Assembly: GCF_001422245.1 (NCBI RefSeq)
Contig: NZ_LMMM01000012.1
Span: 276,638-340,637 of the forward strand
Direction of reading: 5' to 3'
DNA length: 64,000 bases
Origin: Rhizobium sp. Leaf262
Lineage (GTDB): Bacteria; Pseudomonadota; Alphaproteobacteria; Rhizobiales; Rhizobiaceae
In this document: positions 18,058 through 27,188 of the stretch, piece after piece
Layout: each line of letters starts with the position of its first letter
How positions within the stretch are numbered: the first letter of the stretch is position 1
Position numbers and translations under genes: made by a program
The notes under the pieces: generated by a model
Told to the model about the DNA's origin: nothing
Database searches by the model: none
The model's input: only the letters and a program-made list of their open reading frames with translations

Positions 18058-19059
18058 ATGAAAAGACTGCTCAAAAATCGCGAATGGCTGCTGGCAGGCA
18101 TCATCATCCTGTTGATTGCAGGCTTCTCGCTGCGCTCCCCCGGCTTTGAACGCCCGGCCAATCTCGTCAATATCTTCAATGACACGTCGATCCTGATCAT
18201 TTTGGCGCTCGGCCAGATGGGGGTTATCCTGACGAAATCCATCGACCTCTCGGTCGCTGCCAATCTCGCCTTTACCGGCATGGCGGTGGCCATGACCAAT
18301 GCGGCCTTTCCCTCGATACCCCTGCCCTTCCTCACCGCCATGGCAGTCGTCATCGGTGCGTTTCTGGGCTCGATCAACGGCATTCTCGTCTGGTGGCTCG
18401 GCCTGCCCTCCATTGTGGTTACGCTGGGAACGCTGACCATCTATCGCGGCATGGCCTTTGTTCTCTCAGGTGGCGCTTGGGTCAACGCGCACCAGATGTC
18501 GCCGACGTTCCTCAACGTGCCGCGCGCACCGGTCATGGGAGTGCCCGTCCTGTCCTGGGTCGCGATCCTGATCGTTGCGGGCGCATGGCTGGTTTTGACA
18601 CGCACCTCCTTCGGACGCTCCGCCTATGCCTCCGGCGGCAATCCGGGCGCTGCTATCTATGCGGGCATCGATGTCGGTCGCACGCGCTTTCTCGCCTTCG
18701 TCTTGTCCGGCGCGCTGGCGGGGCTGGCGAGTTACCTCTGGGTTTCGCGCTATGCCGTGGCCTATGTCGATATCGCCTCGGGCTTTGAACTGGACAGCGT
18801 TGCCGCCAACGTCATCGGTGGCATCTCGATTGCCGGCGGCATCGGCTCGGTTGCCGGAGCGGTGCTGGGCGCGCTGTTTCTCGGCGTTATCAAGAATGCG
18901 CTGCCCGTCATCGGCATTTCACCCTTCGCGCAGATGGCGATTTCAGGTGTCGTTATCGTGCTGGCCGTGGTCTTCAACGCCCGTGCCGAGGCCAAGAAGG
19001 GCCGCATCATTTTGCGTGACAGGGCCAAGACCGAAATCACCAAGGAGGCTTCGGCATGA
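18058..19059 (+). CDS. rhaP: Rhamnose ABC transporter permease RhaP
   Basis: Inner-membrane permease of the sugar (RbsC-like, BPD_transp_2) family, 333 residues, about 8 to 10 helices. The family loop is seen as GGNPGAAIYAGIDVGRTRFL. I chose the ATG at 18058, which follows GAGAGGAG; the frame is open further upstream into rhaT. It ends with an ATGA overlap into rhaQ. RhaP and RhaQ together would form the channel of the rhamnose importer. Confidence 0.92.
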   Translation: MKRLLKNREWLLAGIIILLIAGFSLRSPGFERPANLVNIFNDTSILIILALGQMGVILTKSIDLSVAANLAFTGMAVAMTNAAFPSIPLPFLTAMAVVIGAFLGSINGILVWWLGLPSIVVTLGTLTIYRGMAFVLSGGAWVNAHQMSPTFLNVPRAPVMGVPVLSWVAILIVAGAWLVLTRTSFGRSAYASGGNPGAAIYAGIDVGRTRFLAFVLSGALAGLASYLWVSRYAVAYVDIASGFELDSVAANVIGGISIAGGIGSVAGAVLGALFLGVIKNALPVIGISPFAQMAISGVVIVLAVVFNARAEAKKGRIILRDRAKTEITKEASA

Positions 19060-20054
19060 GCGCGACTGCACCCGAAACCCGCATCATTCCAGACAAGCTC
19101 GGCACGCCGTTCAAGCGCATCATGGCCAGTTGGGAAGTATTGCTGCTAGGCGTTGCGATCCTGATCTTCATCGTCAACTCCTTCGCGTCGCCCTATTTCC
19201 TCGATGCCTATAACCTCTCGGACGCCACCTTCAATTTTACCGAAAAAGCGCTGATCGCATTCGCCATGGCGCTGCTCATCATCGCCGGTGAAATCGATCT
19301 TTCGGTCGCCGCCATCATCGCGCTCGCTTCCACCGCCATGGGGTATGCGGTGCAGATGGGCGTCGGCACGCCCGGGCTTGTAGCCATCGGCATCGGCACC
19401 GGCCTTGTCTGCGGGGCCTTTAACGGATTTCTGGTGGCAGGGCTCAAGCTGCCCTCCATCGTCGTCACCATCGGCACGATGAGCCTGTTTCGCGGCATTT
19501 CCTATCTGGTGCTGGGCGATCAGGCTTTTGGCAAATATCCAGAAAGCTTCGCCTATTTCGGACAGGGCTACGTGTTCTGGGTCATATCCTTCGAATTTGT
19601 GCTGTTCGTGATCATGGCCGTCATCTTCGCCATTCTGCTGCACGCCACGAATTTCGGCCGTCAGGTCTTCGTCATCGGCACCAATCCCTTTGCCGCACGC
19701 TTTTCCGGCATTCCGGTGGAGCGGGTGAAGTTCATCCTGTTCCTGCTGACCGGTCTGATGAGTGGCATCGCTGCCGTCTGCCTCACCTCGCGCCTCGGCT
19801 CCACCCGCCCCTCCATCGCGCAAGGCTGGGAGCTGGAAGTGGTGACGATGGTGGTGCTGGGCGGTGTCTCCATTCTGGGCGGTTCCGGCACCATTGGCGG
19901 CGTGGTGATTGCGGCTTTCGTCATGGGCCTCGTCACCTTCGGGCTCGGCCTTTTGAACGTTCCCGGCATCGTCATGTCGATTTTCGTCGGGCTGCTTTTG
20001 ATCATCACCATTGCCATTCCCATCGTCGTGCGCCGCCTGCGGGCCATGAGGTAG
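19056..20054 (+). CDS. rhaQ: Rhamnose ABC transporter permease RhaQ
   Basis: Second permease of the rhamnose importer, 332 residues, same family as RhaP. Multiple helices are seen (for example LIAFAMALLIIAGEIDLSVA) and the coupling loop is GTNPFAARFSGIPVERVKFI. Its start overlaps the rhaP stop as ATGA and the next gene begins three bases after its stop, so the genes are tightly coupled. A long open frame on the opposite strand is only a codon-bias shadow. Confidence 0.92.
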   Translation: MSATAPETRIIPDKLGTPFKRIMASWEVLLLGVAILIFIVNSFASPYFLDAYNLSDATFNFTEKALIAFAMALLIIAGEIDLSVAAIIALASTAMGYAVQMGVGTPGLVAIGIGTGLVCGAFNGFLVAGLKLPSIVVTIGTMSLFRGISYLVLGDQAFGKYPESFAYFGQGYVFWVISFEFVLFVIMAVIFAILLHATNFGRQVFVIGTNPFAARFSGIPVERVKFILFLLTGLMSGIAAVCLTSRLGSTRPSIAQGWELEVVTMVVLGGVSILGGSGTIGGVVIAAFVMGLVTFGLGLLNVPGIVMSIFVGLLLIITIAIPIVVRRLRAMR

Positions 20055-20057
20055 ACC

Positions 20058-20381
20058 GTGACAGAACTCGAAAAACACGCCTTCAAGATGAAGCTCTTTC
20101 CGGGCATGGAGGACGAGTACCGGAAACGCCACGACGAAATCTGGCCGGAGCTGGTCACATTGCTGCACGAGGCGGGCGTCAGCGATTATTCCATTCACCT
20201 CGACCCTGAAACCAACATCCTCTTCGGCGTGCTGACCCGCCCGAAGAACCACGGCATGGCCGCACTACCCGACCATCCGGTAATGAAACGCTGGTGGGCG
20301 CATATGGCCGACATCATGGAGAGCCATCAGGATAACTCCCCTGTTGCGACCGACCTCGTGACGCTGTTTCACCTGCCATGA
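20058..20381 (+). CDS. rhaU: L-rhamnose mutarotase
   Basis: A small, 107-residue protein of the RhaM/RhaU mutarotase family, which interconverts the alpha and beta anomers of L-rhamnose. Family features are [19 protein letters not shown] near the N-terminus (with the His/Glu-bearing segment), [17 protein letters not shown], and the C-terminal [15 protein letters not shown]. It starts at GTG and overlaps rhaK by ATGA. Its place between transporter and kinase fits a role in preparing sugar just after uptake. Confidence 0.93.
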   Translation: MTELEKHAFKMKLFPGMEDEYRKRHDEIWPELVTLLHEAGVSDYSIHLDPETNILFGVLTRPKNHGMAALPDHPVMKRWWAHMADIMESHQDNSPVATDLVTLFHLP

Positions 20382-21763
20382 CCATCGAGAATGTCGCCGT
20401 CATCGATATCGGCAAGACGCACGCCAAGCTGATCGTGGTCGGTGGCGAGAGCGGCGAGGAAATCGCCTCTCGCAAGATCGCCAACAGGGTTCTGAGCGCT
20501 CCGCCCTACCCGCATTATGATATCGAGACGCTGTGGGGCTTTATCATCGAGGGGCTGGCGGCGTTTCGGGAGCGGCCTGGATATCAAGCCATTTCGATCA
20601 CCACACATGGGGCAAGTGCCGCTCTGCTGAATAGCAAGGGCGATCTGGCACTGCCGGTTCTGGATTACGAACACAGCTATCACGATGAGGTTCAAAAAGC
20701 CTATGCCGCTCTGCGCCCAGCCTTTGCTGAGACCTTTTCGCCTGCTCTACCCATGGGGCTAAATGTCGGGGCGCAACTGCATTACCAGAAGACGACGTTT
20801 CCCGACGCCTTCGCTGATGTCACTGACATCCTGACCTATCCGCAATATTGGGCCTATCGATTGACAGGCGTGAAGGCCAATGAGGCGACATCGCTGGGCT
20901 GCCACACCGATCTCTGGCAACCCGGCAAGTCAACGTTTTCGAGCCTGCCGCAGACGCTCGGCATCGTCAATCTGCTTTCACCAGTGCGGTCTGCTTTTGA
21001 TACGCTTGGAACAGTTTTGCCTGAGATCGCAGGAAAAATTGGCATTGATGGCGACATGCCGGTCTATTGCGGGCTGCACGATTCCAACGCGTCGCTACTG
21101 CCACATCTGATGGTTCGCGAACGTCCGTTCTCGGTGGTTTCCACGGGAACATGGGTCATCTGCTTCGGCGTCGGCGCTTCGCTGGAGAAGCTTGACCCGG
21201 CACGCGACACGCTGGTCAATGTCGATGCCTTTGGAAAGCCCGTTCCCTCTTCCCGCTTCATGGGTGGGCGGGAATTCGAGATGTTGACGGCGGGCATCAC
21301 ACCGCCCAGTGAGGCTGAGCTTGAGAGAGCTCTGGAGCGTGTGCTGGCGGATGACATTGTCTATCTTCCCAATGCCGTTGATGGTTCCGGCCCCTACCCA
21401 GGCCGCGAAGGCCACTGGCTGCACGAACCACGTAACGACACAGAACGCTATGTTGCGGCCAGTCTCTATGCGGCGATGATGACGGCGTCCTGTCTCGGGC
21501 TGGTTGGCAATGCCAAGACGACCATCGTGGAAGGTCCGTTCGGCAGCAATGGCATTTACACGCAGGCGCTGGCAGCGATTTCAGGATCCGATGTGCTGGT
21601 GACCGATAGCAACAGCCCGTCTGGCACAGCTCTAGGTGCAGCACTGCTTGCCACCCGCCATGCGCCCCGCCAATCCTATCACGCCGTCAAGGCGCTTCAC
21701 GGTCTCTCGGACCATTATGATAGATGGCGGAAGATCGTGGAAGCGGATTACGCGATGGCCTGA
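20378..21763 (+). CDS. rhaK: Rhamnose-locus sugar kinase (FGGY family)
   Basis: A 461-residue FGGY carbohydrate kinase. It opens with [16 protein letters not shown] (phosphate 1 motif), has [14 protein letters not shown] and [13 protein letters not shown] in the middle, [10 protein letters not shown] as the adenosine-side loop, and a C-terminal [10 protein letters not shown]. In Rhizobium leguminosarum the RhaK kinase is needed for ABC-dependent rhamnose transport as well as phosphorylation; I infer the same role. It is last in the rha operon, and its 3' end overlaps the convergent DUF2177 gene by 16 bp. Confidence 0.92.
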   Translation: MTIENVAVIDIGKTHAKLIVVGGESGEEIASRKIANRVLSAPPYPHYDIETLWGFIIEGLAAFRERPGYQAISITTHGASAALLNSKGDLALPVLDYEHSYHDEVQKAYAALRPAFAETFSPALPMGLNVGAQLHYQKTTFPDAFADVTDILTYPQYWAYRLTGVKANEATSLGCHTDLWQPGKSTFSSLPQTLGIVNLLSPVRSAFDTLGTVLPEIAGKIGIDGDMPVYCGLHDSNASLLPHLMVRERPFSVVSTGTWVICFGVGASLEKLDPARDTLVNVDAFGKPVPSSRFMGGREFEMLTAGITPPSEAELERALERVLADDIVYLPNAVDGSGPYPGREGHWLHEPRNDTERYVAASLYAAMMTASCLGLVGNAKTTIVEGPFGSNGIYTQALAAISGSDVLVTDSNSPSGTALGAALLATRHAPRQSYHAVKALHGLSDHYDRWRKIVEADYAMA

Positions 21764-22143
21764 ACCAGCCAGAAACCGCCAACGGCAGCAAGGCCCGTCA
21801 GGAAGGTTCCCCAAAGGATATCGGCCACGCACAAACGCCATGACCAGCCCTTCAAGGTGGACAGATTGGTCATGTCATAGGTGCCGTAGGCGAAACCGCC
21901 GAGAATTGCGCCCGCAGTGAGCGCCTTGCTCCATCCGCCACCGTCGATAGCCGGGACGACGGCGAAATAGACGATGCCTGCAATGTAAAAAAGGTAGAAG
22001 ATACCGGCAGCAAAGAAATTGGGTTTCGGCAAAAGCAGAGGGCCAATCTCGCGCTTGTAAAAGCTCGTTGACTTCGACAGCCAAATGAAATCCAGACCAA
22101 AAAAGACGATGGCCGTACCGATATAGGCGACGAGATAGTCCAT
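21748..22143 (-). CDS. DUF2177 family membrane protein
   Basis: A 131-residue protein with four hydrophobic helices, starting MDYLVAYIGTAIVFFGLDFIW, with KREIGPLLLPKPN and GAILGGFAYGTYDMTNLSTL characteristic of DUF2177. Its function is unknown. AAGGAGAC precedes the ATG. It lies 12 bp downstream of chrR in the sigma factor unit (rpoE-chrR-DUF2177). A DUF2177 gene next to an ECF11-type system suggests it is co-expressed in response to photo-oxidative or similar stress; this is inference from the neighbourhood. Confidence 0.87.
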   Translation of the reverse strand: MDYLVAYIGTAIVFFGLDFIWLSKSTSFYKREIGPLLLPKPNFFAAGIFYLFYIAGIVYFAVVPAIDGGGWSKALTAGAILGGFAYGTYDMTNLSTLKGWSWRLCVADILWGTFLTGLAAVGGFWLVQAIA

Positions 22144-22155
22144 CGTCCAGTCTCC

Positions 22156-22815
22156 TTAAATGCCGAGAACCGGCTGTACCAGCCGAACCAGCCAGCTCTT
22201 GAATTTCAACGGCGCGTCGGTCACGGCAAGGCATATGCAGTCTTCGCCCTCACCGGCAATCGGCTGGTGGGTCAAATCCTCGTCGGCCTCTTCGAAATCA
22301 CCGCGACGGAAGACATCGTCGCCGTCCTTGAAGTAGCCGGAGAGAACGACGGTCAGTTCGCGCCCGCCATGGGTATGCTCCGGCACCGGCTTTCCAGCAG
22401 GGATACGCAGCAGCCGCACATTCGCCTCGCCATCGCGTGTGCGGATGGGGAAGTGATAAGCGCCGGGGCCGAGTTGTTTCCATTTCAGCACATCGACATC
22501 GCCACCGGCGTAAGACCGCAAGGGTTCGGGCAACACGGCCGTTTCGATGGATTGTGATGTCTGCTTCGCATGGACCACATCAGGCCTTGTCTGCAGCAGC
22601 TCACGCATATTCTGCCAGTCCGTATCGGATACGGGCTGGGTTGGGGTCAGTTCGTCCAGAAGCGCACCACCCGTCATTTCCAGCGCGACCAGCCTCTGAC
22701 GGCTTTCGGGACACAGCGCCAAGTGGGTCGAAACGGCGAGGCTCCAGCTTTCGCCGAGACTTCCCGAAGCATAATCCAGCAGCAATTCGTCGCTGACCTT
22801 GTGGCGTACACTCAT
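22156..22815 (-). CDS. chrR: ChrR-type anti-sigma factor with cupin domain
   Basis: Zinc-type anti-sigma factor for the adjacent ECF sigma factor, 219 residues. The N-terminal anti-sigma domain carries His5, His31 and Cys35 (HLALCPES), but the second Cys of the usual HxxxCxxC motif is Ser38. The C-terminal cupin (about 100-195) keeps its metal ligands EHTHGGRE and DLTHQP. In Rhodobacter sphaeroides ChrR the N-terminal domain holds the sigma factor and the cupin is needed for the response to singlet oxygen. Its start overlaps the sigma stop as ATGA. Confidence 0.93.
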   Translation of the reverse strand: MSVRHKVSDELLLDYASGSLGESWSLAVSTHLALCPESRQRLVALEMTGGALLDELTPTQPVSDTDWQNMRELLQTRPDVVHAKQTSQSIETAVLPEPLRSYAGGDVDVLKWKQLGPGAYHFPIRTRDGEANVRLLRIPAGKPVPEHTHGGRELTVVLSGYFKDGDDVFRRGDFEEADEDLTHQPIAGEGEDCICLAVTDAPLKFKSWLVRLVQPVLGI

Positions 22816-23381
22816 GTGCGTGCCTCCAGCGCCGCGCGCAGTTTGGCGAATGCCAGACGAATACGTGATTTTACCGTGCCGATGGGCAAGCCGAGTTGTT
22901 GAGCGATGGCACTGTGCGAAACCTCGTCGAAAAAGGAGCGCTTCAGCAAATCGCGCTGTTCCTGCGGCAATTCGGCAAGCGCGCGATGCAGACGTTCGGC
23001 ATCCTGAACCTCTTCCATCTGCGTATCGGCAGCGGGCGCATCGTCTTTCACGAAGGCGGGGTCGTTGATATCGAATTCCGGGCGCTTGTCCTTGCGGTGC
23101 GCATCGATTCTCAAATTTCGGGCAATCCTGAATATCCAGGCGGAGACATTGCCCCGCGCCGGATCGAAGAGGGCGGCCTTGTTCCAGACCGTCATCATGG
23201 TTTCCTGCATCAGTTCCTCAGCGGCCTGCGCATCACGCACCTGCCGTAACATATAGATCCGCACACGGGGGCCGTAGTACCGAAAGAGCACCTCGAAAGC
23301 TTCGACGCTGCGCTCGCTCGCCACGGCCTGGATGAGCGTGGGACATTGGCTTTCGATTTCGTTTTTGACGGTCTCGTTCAT
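22812..23381 (-). CDS. rpoE: ECF RNA polymerase sigma factor, RpoE/ECF11-like
   Basis: A 189-residue extracytoplasmic-function sigma factor. Region 2 is seen as LFRYYGPRVRIYMLRQVRDA and EELMQETMMTVWNKAALFDP, and region 4 as LPQEQRDLLKRSFFDEVSHS, then IAQQLGLPIGTVKSRIRLAF. I start it at the ATG at 23381 because residues upstream look noncoding and family proteins begin near here. The chrR gene follows with overlap, as in ECF11 systems. A TGATCC-N18-TAATCG sequence 114 bp upstream may be its autoregulated promoter. Confidence 0.92.
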   Translation of the reverse strand: MNETVKNEIESQCPTLIQAVASERSVEAFEVLFRYYGPRVRIYMLRQVRDAQAAEELMQETMMTVWNKAALFDPARGNVSAWIFRIARNLRIDAHRKDKRPEFDINDPAFVKDDAPAADTQMEEVQDAERLHRALAELPQEQRDLLKRSFFDEVSHSAIAQQLGLPIGTVKSRIRLAFAKLRAALEART

Positions 23382-23494
23382 GCGGATCGGCTTCACTCCG
23401 CTTCCATGCGACTTGCCCACCAACGGCTTTGTCCGGGTGCTGCTTATATAGTGGCACGCAGGGCCTTTTATGGAAACGTTTATTGTCATGAAAG

Positions 23495-23524
23495 CGATTA
23501 CGCCAACGGCAATGAAACGGATCA
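23495..23524 (-). promoter_or_regulatory. Candidate ECF11 promoter of rpoE-chrR
   Basis: Read on minus, TGATCC (23524-23519), 18 bases, TAATCG (23500-23495). Rhodobacter RpoE promoters have a TGATCC -35 and a TA-rich -10 at about this spacing. It points towards rpoE, consistent with autoregulation. I did not find an equally good match on plus for the divergent lipid operon. Confidence 0.55.
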
Positions 23525-23585
23525 CCCACAAGAAAAAAATGCGCGGCAAGCAATCCATTCGCCCGCTTCATGCGTATTGGCTGAC

Positions 23586-24971
23586 ATGATAAATGCGGAA
23601 CCCGGCGTCATGGACTTTCAGACAGACAACTCCAACCGATCTCACCGCCGGCGGATCGCCGTCATCGGTTCGGGTATTTCCGGCCTTTCCGCAGCGTGGC
23701 TGCTGGATAAATCGGCGGATGTGACGCTGTTCGAAACGGACAGCCGGCTGGGAGGCCATGCAAATACCGTTTCCGTCGATCTGCCTGGTAAGGATACGAT
23801 CGCCGTGGATACCGGATTTATCGTCTACAACGAACGCAATTATCCGAACCTCGTCGCGCTTTTCAAACATCTGGATGTGAAAACGGATGCCTCGGACATG
23901 TCGTTTGCCGCGTCGCTCAATGGTGGCAGGCTGGAATATTCCGGCTCCGGTCTTGCGGGCCTCTTTGGACAGACGTCCAATCTGCTGCGTCCACGCTTCT
24001 GGACAATGGTGCGCGATGTGCTGCGGTTCTACAAGCAGGCTCCCTCACTTCTTGCCGACAGCACGCTGGAGAGCATGAGCCTTGGCGAGTATCTCGACAG
24101 GAACGGTTATTCGGCAAGCTTCATCGACGATCATCTGCTGCCCATGGGGGCTGCAATCTGGTCGACCACTGCTGCAGATATGCGTGCCTACCCTCTTCAG
24201 GCGTTTATACGGTTCTTCGTCAATCATGGTCTTGTGCAACTGTCAGACCGGCCCCAGTGGCGCACGGTGAAGGGCGGCAGCCGGGAATATGTCGCCCGCA
24301 TCAGGTCTGATTTTAAAGGCAATATCGTCCTCAACAGCCAGATTGCAGCGGTGCGACGTGACGACGATGGCGTCAAGCTCCTTGACCGGTCCGGCCAGAT
24401 GTCGATTTTCGATGATGTCGTGATTGCAACTCACGCCGACCAGGCACTTGCACTGCTTGCAGATGCGGATACGGACGAGCGCTCCATTCTTGGTGCATTC
24501 GACTATACCCGCAACGCCGCCGTCCTGCATTCGGACGAAACGCTGATGCCTGCGCGGCGCAATGTCTGGTCCAGCTGGAACTATCTCAGCGAGCCCAACG
24601 CGACCGGCGCTGAGCAGCTTTGCGTGACCTACTGGATGAACCGTCTCCAGAACATCGATGACGCGACGCCACTGTTCGTGACGCTCAACCCCTCCCGGCC
24701 GATCGATCCGGCAAAGCTGATCCGGACGTTCGATTACGCTCATCCTCTATTCGACGCGAAGGCCCTTGAGGCTCAGAAACTCCTTTGGAATTTGCAGGGA
24801 CGCCGGAACACCTGGTTCTGCGGCGCGCATTTCGGTAGCGGCTTTCACGAGGATGGCCTTCAGTCCGGGCTGGCTGTTGCGGAAGCCTTGGGCGGCGTCA
24901 AGCGGCCCTGGAGTGTCGAAAACGAATCCGGGCGCATTTTCGTAACGACGGAAAGGGTTATGGCGCCATGA
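23586..24971 (+). CDS. FAD-dependent amine-oxidase-like protein
   Basis: A flavoprotein of about 461 residues. An N-terminal Rossmann motif (IAVIGSGISGLSAAWLL) is followed by the FAD-binding ETDSRLGGHANTV and TGFIVYNERNYPNLV. The C-terminal part has HFGSGFHEDGLQSGLAVAEA, the typical end of this family. The first in-frame ATG after the promoter region is 23586; another at 23610 is also possible and neither has a strong ribosome site. It overlaps the DUF1365 gene as ATGA. The same trio in Rhodobacter is in the RpoE regulon and linked to modified or furan fatty acids, so a lipid substrate is likely. Confidence 0.85.
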   Translation: MINAEPGVMDFQTDNSNRSHRRRIAVIGSGISGLSAAWLLDKSADVTLFETDSRLGGHANTVSVDLPGKDTIAVDTGFIVYNERNYPNLVALFKHLDVKTDASDMSFAASLNGGRLEYSGSGLAGLFGQTSNLLRPRFWTMVRDVLRFYKQAPSLLADSTLESMSLGEYLDRNGYSASFIDDHLLPMGAAIWSTTAADMRAYPLQAFIRFFVNHGLVQLSDRPQWRTVKGGSREYVARIRSDFKGNIVLNSQIAAVRRDDDGVKLLDRSGQMSIFDDVVIATHADQALALLADADTDERSILGAFDYTRNAAVLHSDETLMPARRNVWSSWNYLSEPNATGAEQLCVTYWMNRLQNIDDATPLFVTLNPSRPIDPAKLIRTFDYAHPLFDAKALEAQKLLWNLQGRRNTWFCGAHFGSGFHEDGLQSGLAVAEALGGVKRPWSVENESGRIFVTTERVMAP

Positions 24972-25801
24972 CGTTTCGCTCCGCCATCTATGCCGGACAC
25001 GTCGTGCATGCGCGCCATCGCCCGCATGCCCACACGATGCGCTACCGCGTCTTTTCGCTGCTGATCGATCTCGACGAACTCCCGCTGCTCGACAGTTGCC
25101 TGCGACTGTTCGGTCACAATCGCGGTGCACTTTTCAGCCTTCACGACAGGGATCACGGGGTCGGCGAAACGGGTGGCCTGAAGGACTGGGTCGTCCGGCA
25201 CCTGACCGAGGCAGGCATGACGCTTGACCGCGATGCCTTGCGGGTCGACATGCTCTGCTATCCGCGCATCTTCGGTTACGTCTTCAATCCGCTGACCGTT
25301 TATTTCTGCCACGACAGGCAGGACGGCAGGCTGGTCGCTATTCTCTACGAAGTTCGAAACACCTTCCATGAGCGCCACACCTACGTCATTCCGACAGCGT
25401 CCGACACGCCCGGGACCGTGCGACATTCCTGTGCCAAAGAAATGTATGTCTCGCCCTTCGTGCCGATGGAATGCACCTATGATTTCCGCATCCAGCCCCC
25501 CGATGACAAGGTCCTGATCGCCATCAACGAACGTGATCGAGATGGCGAGTTGCTGTTTGCTTCCTTTTCGGGAAAGCGCCGCCCGTTGAGCGACGGAGCG
25601 CTGCTGCGCGCGCTTTTCCTGTATCCGCTGATGACACTGAAGATCATGGGAGCGATCCACTGGGAGGCGCTTCTGCTCTGGGCCAAAGGCAATCCGGTCT
25701 ATCGACACAAGGCTGCACGCAATCGCATCGCCAGCACCATCACCGGCGAAAGCCCCGTAGCAGCGGCACCATTGGGAGGAATGAAAGATGAGCCACGCTG
25801 A
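24968..25801 (+). CDS. DUF1365 family protein
   Basis: A 277-residue member of DUF1365. Family hallmarks are SAIYAGHVVHARHRPHAHTM at the start, RVDMLCYPRIFGYVFNPLTV in the middle, and EMYVSPFVPMECTYDFRI. The function is unknown. It is nearly always found beside the amine-oxidase-like and Cfa-like genes, here joined to both by overlaps (ATGA upstream, 14 bp downstream), so it probably acts in the same fatty-acid modification pathway. There is no signal peptide, and one weak hydrophobic stretch near the C-terminus. Confidence 0.87.
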   Translation: MTFRSAIYAGHVVHARHRPHAHTMRYRVFSLLIDLDELPLLDSCLRLFGHNRGALFSLHDRDHGVGETGGLKDWVVRHLTEAGMTLDRDALRVDMLCYPRIFGYVFNPLTVYFCHDRQDGRLVAILYEVRNTFHERHTYVIPTASDTPGTVRHSCAKEMYVSPFVPMECTYDFRIQPPDDKVLIAINERDRDGELLFASFSGKRRPLSDGALLRALFLYPLMTLKIMGAIHWEALLLWAKGNPVYRHKAARNRIASTITGESPVAAAPLGGMKDEPR

Positions 25802-27005
25802 ACAGGAGACCATCCCCTTTCTCATGGAACATGCGCCTCTTTGGCAGCGGATGATCTGCCGCCGCCTGAAAAACATGACGCAGGGACGCCTGACGGTGCT
25901 CTTCCCGGGCGGCTATGAATATGTCGTCAGTGGTCGGGAACCCGGTCCGCACGCGGTCATCTCACTCAATCGCGGTCGCGTGGTTCGTCGCCTGATCATG
26001 GGTGGAAGTCTTGGCTTTGCACAGGCCTACATGGACGGCGATTGGGATACCCCAGACATTGCCACCCTTCTGGAAGTGGCGATTGCCAATGAGCAGGATT
26101 GGGTGTCGGTTTCCGAGCCCGCACGCTTGGTCTCGGCCTTTGCCTATCTGCGTCACCGGCTACGCCGCAACTCCAAATCCGGCAGCCGCCGCAATATTTC
26201 CTTCCATTACGATCTGGGCAACCGTTTCTATTCCACATGGCTGGATGAAACGATGACCTATTCTTCTGCGCTGTTCGAAAAGCCGGGGCAGAGCCTGGCC
26301 GACGCGCAAAACGCCAAATACGACCGGATCGTCGAACAGCTTCAGATCGGACCCGACGACCATGTGCTGGAAGTCGGCTGCGGCTGGGGCGGATTTGCCG
26401 AATACGCCATCGCCAAGACCGGATGCCGGGTCACCGGGCTGACGCTTTCAACCGAACAGGCTGACTTCGCCAGAAAACGCCTTGCAAAAGCGGGGCTCTC
26501 CGAGCGTGCCGACATCAGGCTGGAAGATTACCGCGATTGCCGGGGCCAATACTCAAAGATCGTTTCCATCGAGATGTTCGAAGCTGTGGGTGAAGAAAAC
26601 TGGCCGGTCTATTTCCAGCGGCTCAACGAGCTTCTGGCCGATGGCGGCGAGGCCATGGTGCAGGTCATCACCATCGATGAAAGCCGCTTCGACGAGTATC
26701 GCCGCAACGCCGATTTCATCCAGACCTACATTTTCCCCGGTGGAATGCTACCCACGATCAGCGCCTTTCGCGACGCCGCCGCCGAACAGGGCTTCGCCGT
26801 GCCAGACATGTTGCGCTTCGGCAAGGACTACGACCGGACACTGATGGCATGGGATCGGACGTTCATGGCCAACTGGCACCGCATCGAGCCGCTTGGTTTC
26901 GATGAGCGTTTCCGCCGGATGTGGCAATATTACCTGCATTACTGCGCCGCCGGTTTCCGCACCGATCGCATTGACGTGGTGCAGTTCAAACTTGCCAAGT
27001 CATAG
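25788..27005 (+). CDS. cfa: Cyclopropane-fatty-acyl-phospholipid synthase family methyltransferase
   Basis: A 405-residue SAM-dependent methyltransferase acting on unsaturated acyl chains of membrane phospholipids. The N-terminal lipid-binding part (GGSLGFAQAYMDGDWDTPD) is followed by SFHYDLGNRFYSTWLDETMT. The SAM site is VLEVGCGWGGFAEYA, and catalytic-region motifs include SIEMFEAVGEENW and YIFPGGMLPTI. It ends the FAD-DUF1365-Cfa operon. The product could be a cyclopropane or methylated fatty acid; homologues in Rhodobacter act in furan fatty acid synthesis, and sequence alone cannot separate these. Confidence 0.9.
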   Translation: MSHAEQETIPFLMEHAPLWQRMICRRLKNMTQGRLTVLFPGGYEYVVSGREPGPHAVISLNRGRVVRRLIMGGSLGFAQAYMDGDWDTPDIATLLEVAIANEQDWVSVSEPARLVSAFAYLRHRLRRNSKSGSRRNISFHYDLGNRFYSTWLDETMTYSSALFEKPGQSLADAQNAKYDRIVEQLQIGPDDHVLEVGCGWGGFAEYAIAKTGCRVTGLTLSTEQADFARKRLAKAGLSERADIRLEDYRDCRGQYSKIVSIEMFEAVGEENWPVYFQRLNELLADGGEAMVQVITIDESRFDEYRRNADFIQTYIFPGGMLPTISAFRDAAAEQGFAVPDMLRFGKDYDRTLMAWDRTFMANWHRIEPLGFDERFRRMWQYYLHYCAAGFRTDRIDVVQFKLAKS

Positions 27006-27080
27006 GCATGGAGATCGCGCTCTCGGCAGACCATGATGAGGGCGCAATCTGCTCGCGCACAATGAAATTCTTATATTCAT

Positions 27081-27105
27081 GGAACCTCACGCAGCCGCTC
27101 ACGTT
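27081..27105 (+). promoter_or_regulatory. EcfG-type promoter upstream of the 24-aa peptide gene
   Basis: GGAAC (27081-27085), 16 bases, CGTT (27102-27105) is a perfect match to the GGAAC-N16/17-CGTT consensus of the alphaproteobacterial general-stress sigma factor. The ATG is 84 bp downstream. Confidence 0.7.
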
Positions 27106-27188
27106 ACGGTGAGTGTCAAATGTTTCAGCATCGAACGCTGCATGGACGGTCATCCGTTCTGTTCGATATTACAAAGCGGAGATTATCC

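Noticed and set aside
19146..20252. 368-codon open frame on minus across rhaQ and rhaU
   Set aside because: His/Asp/Gly-rich antisense shadow spanning two well-defined genes.
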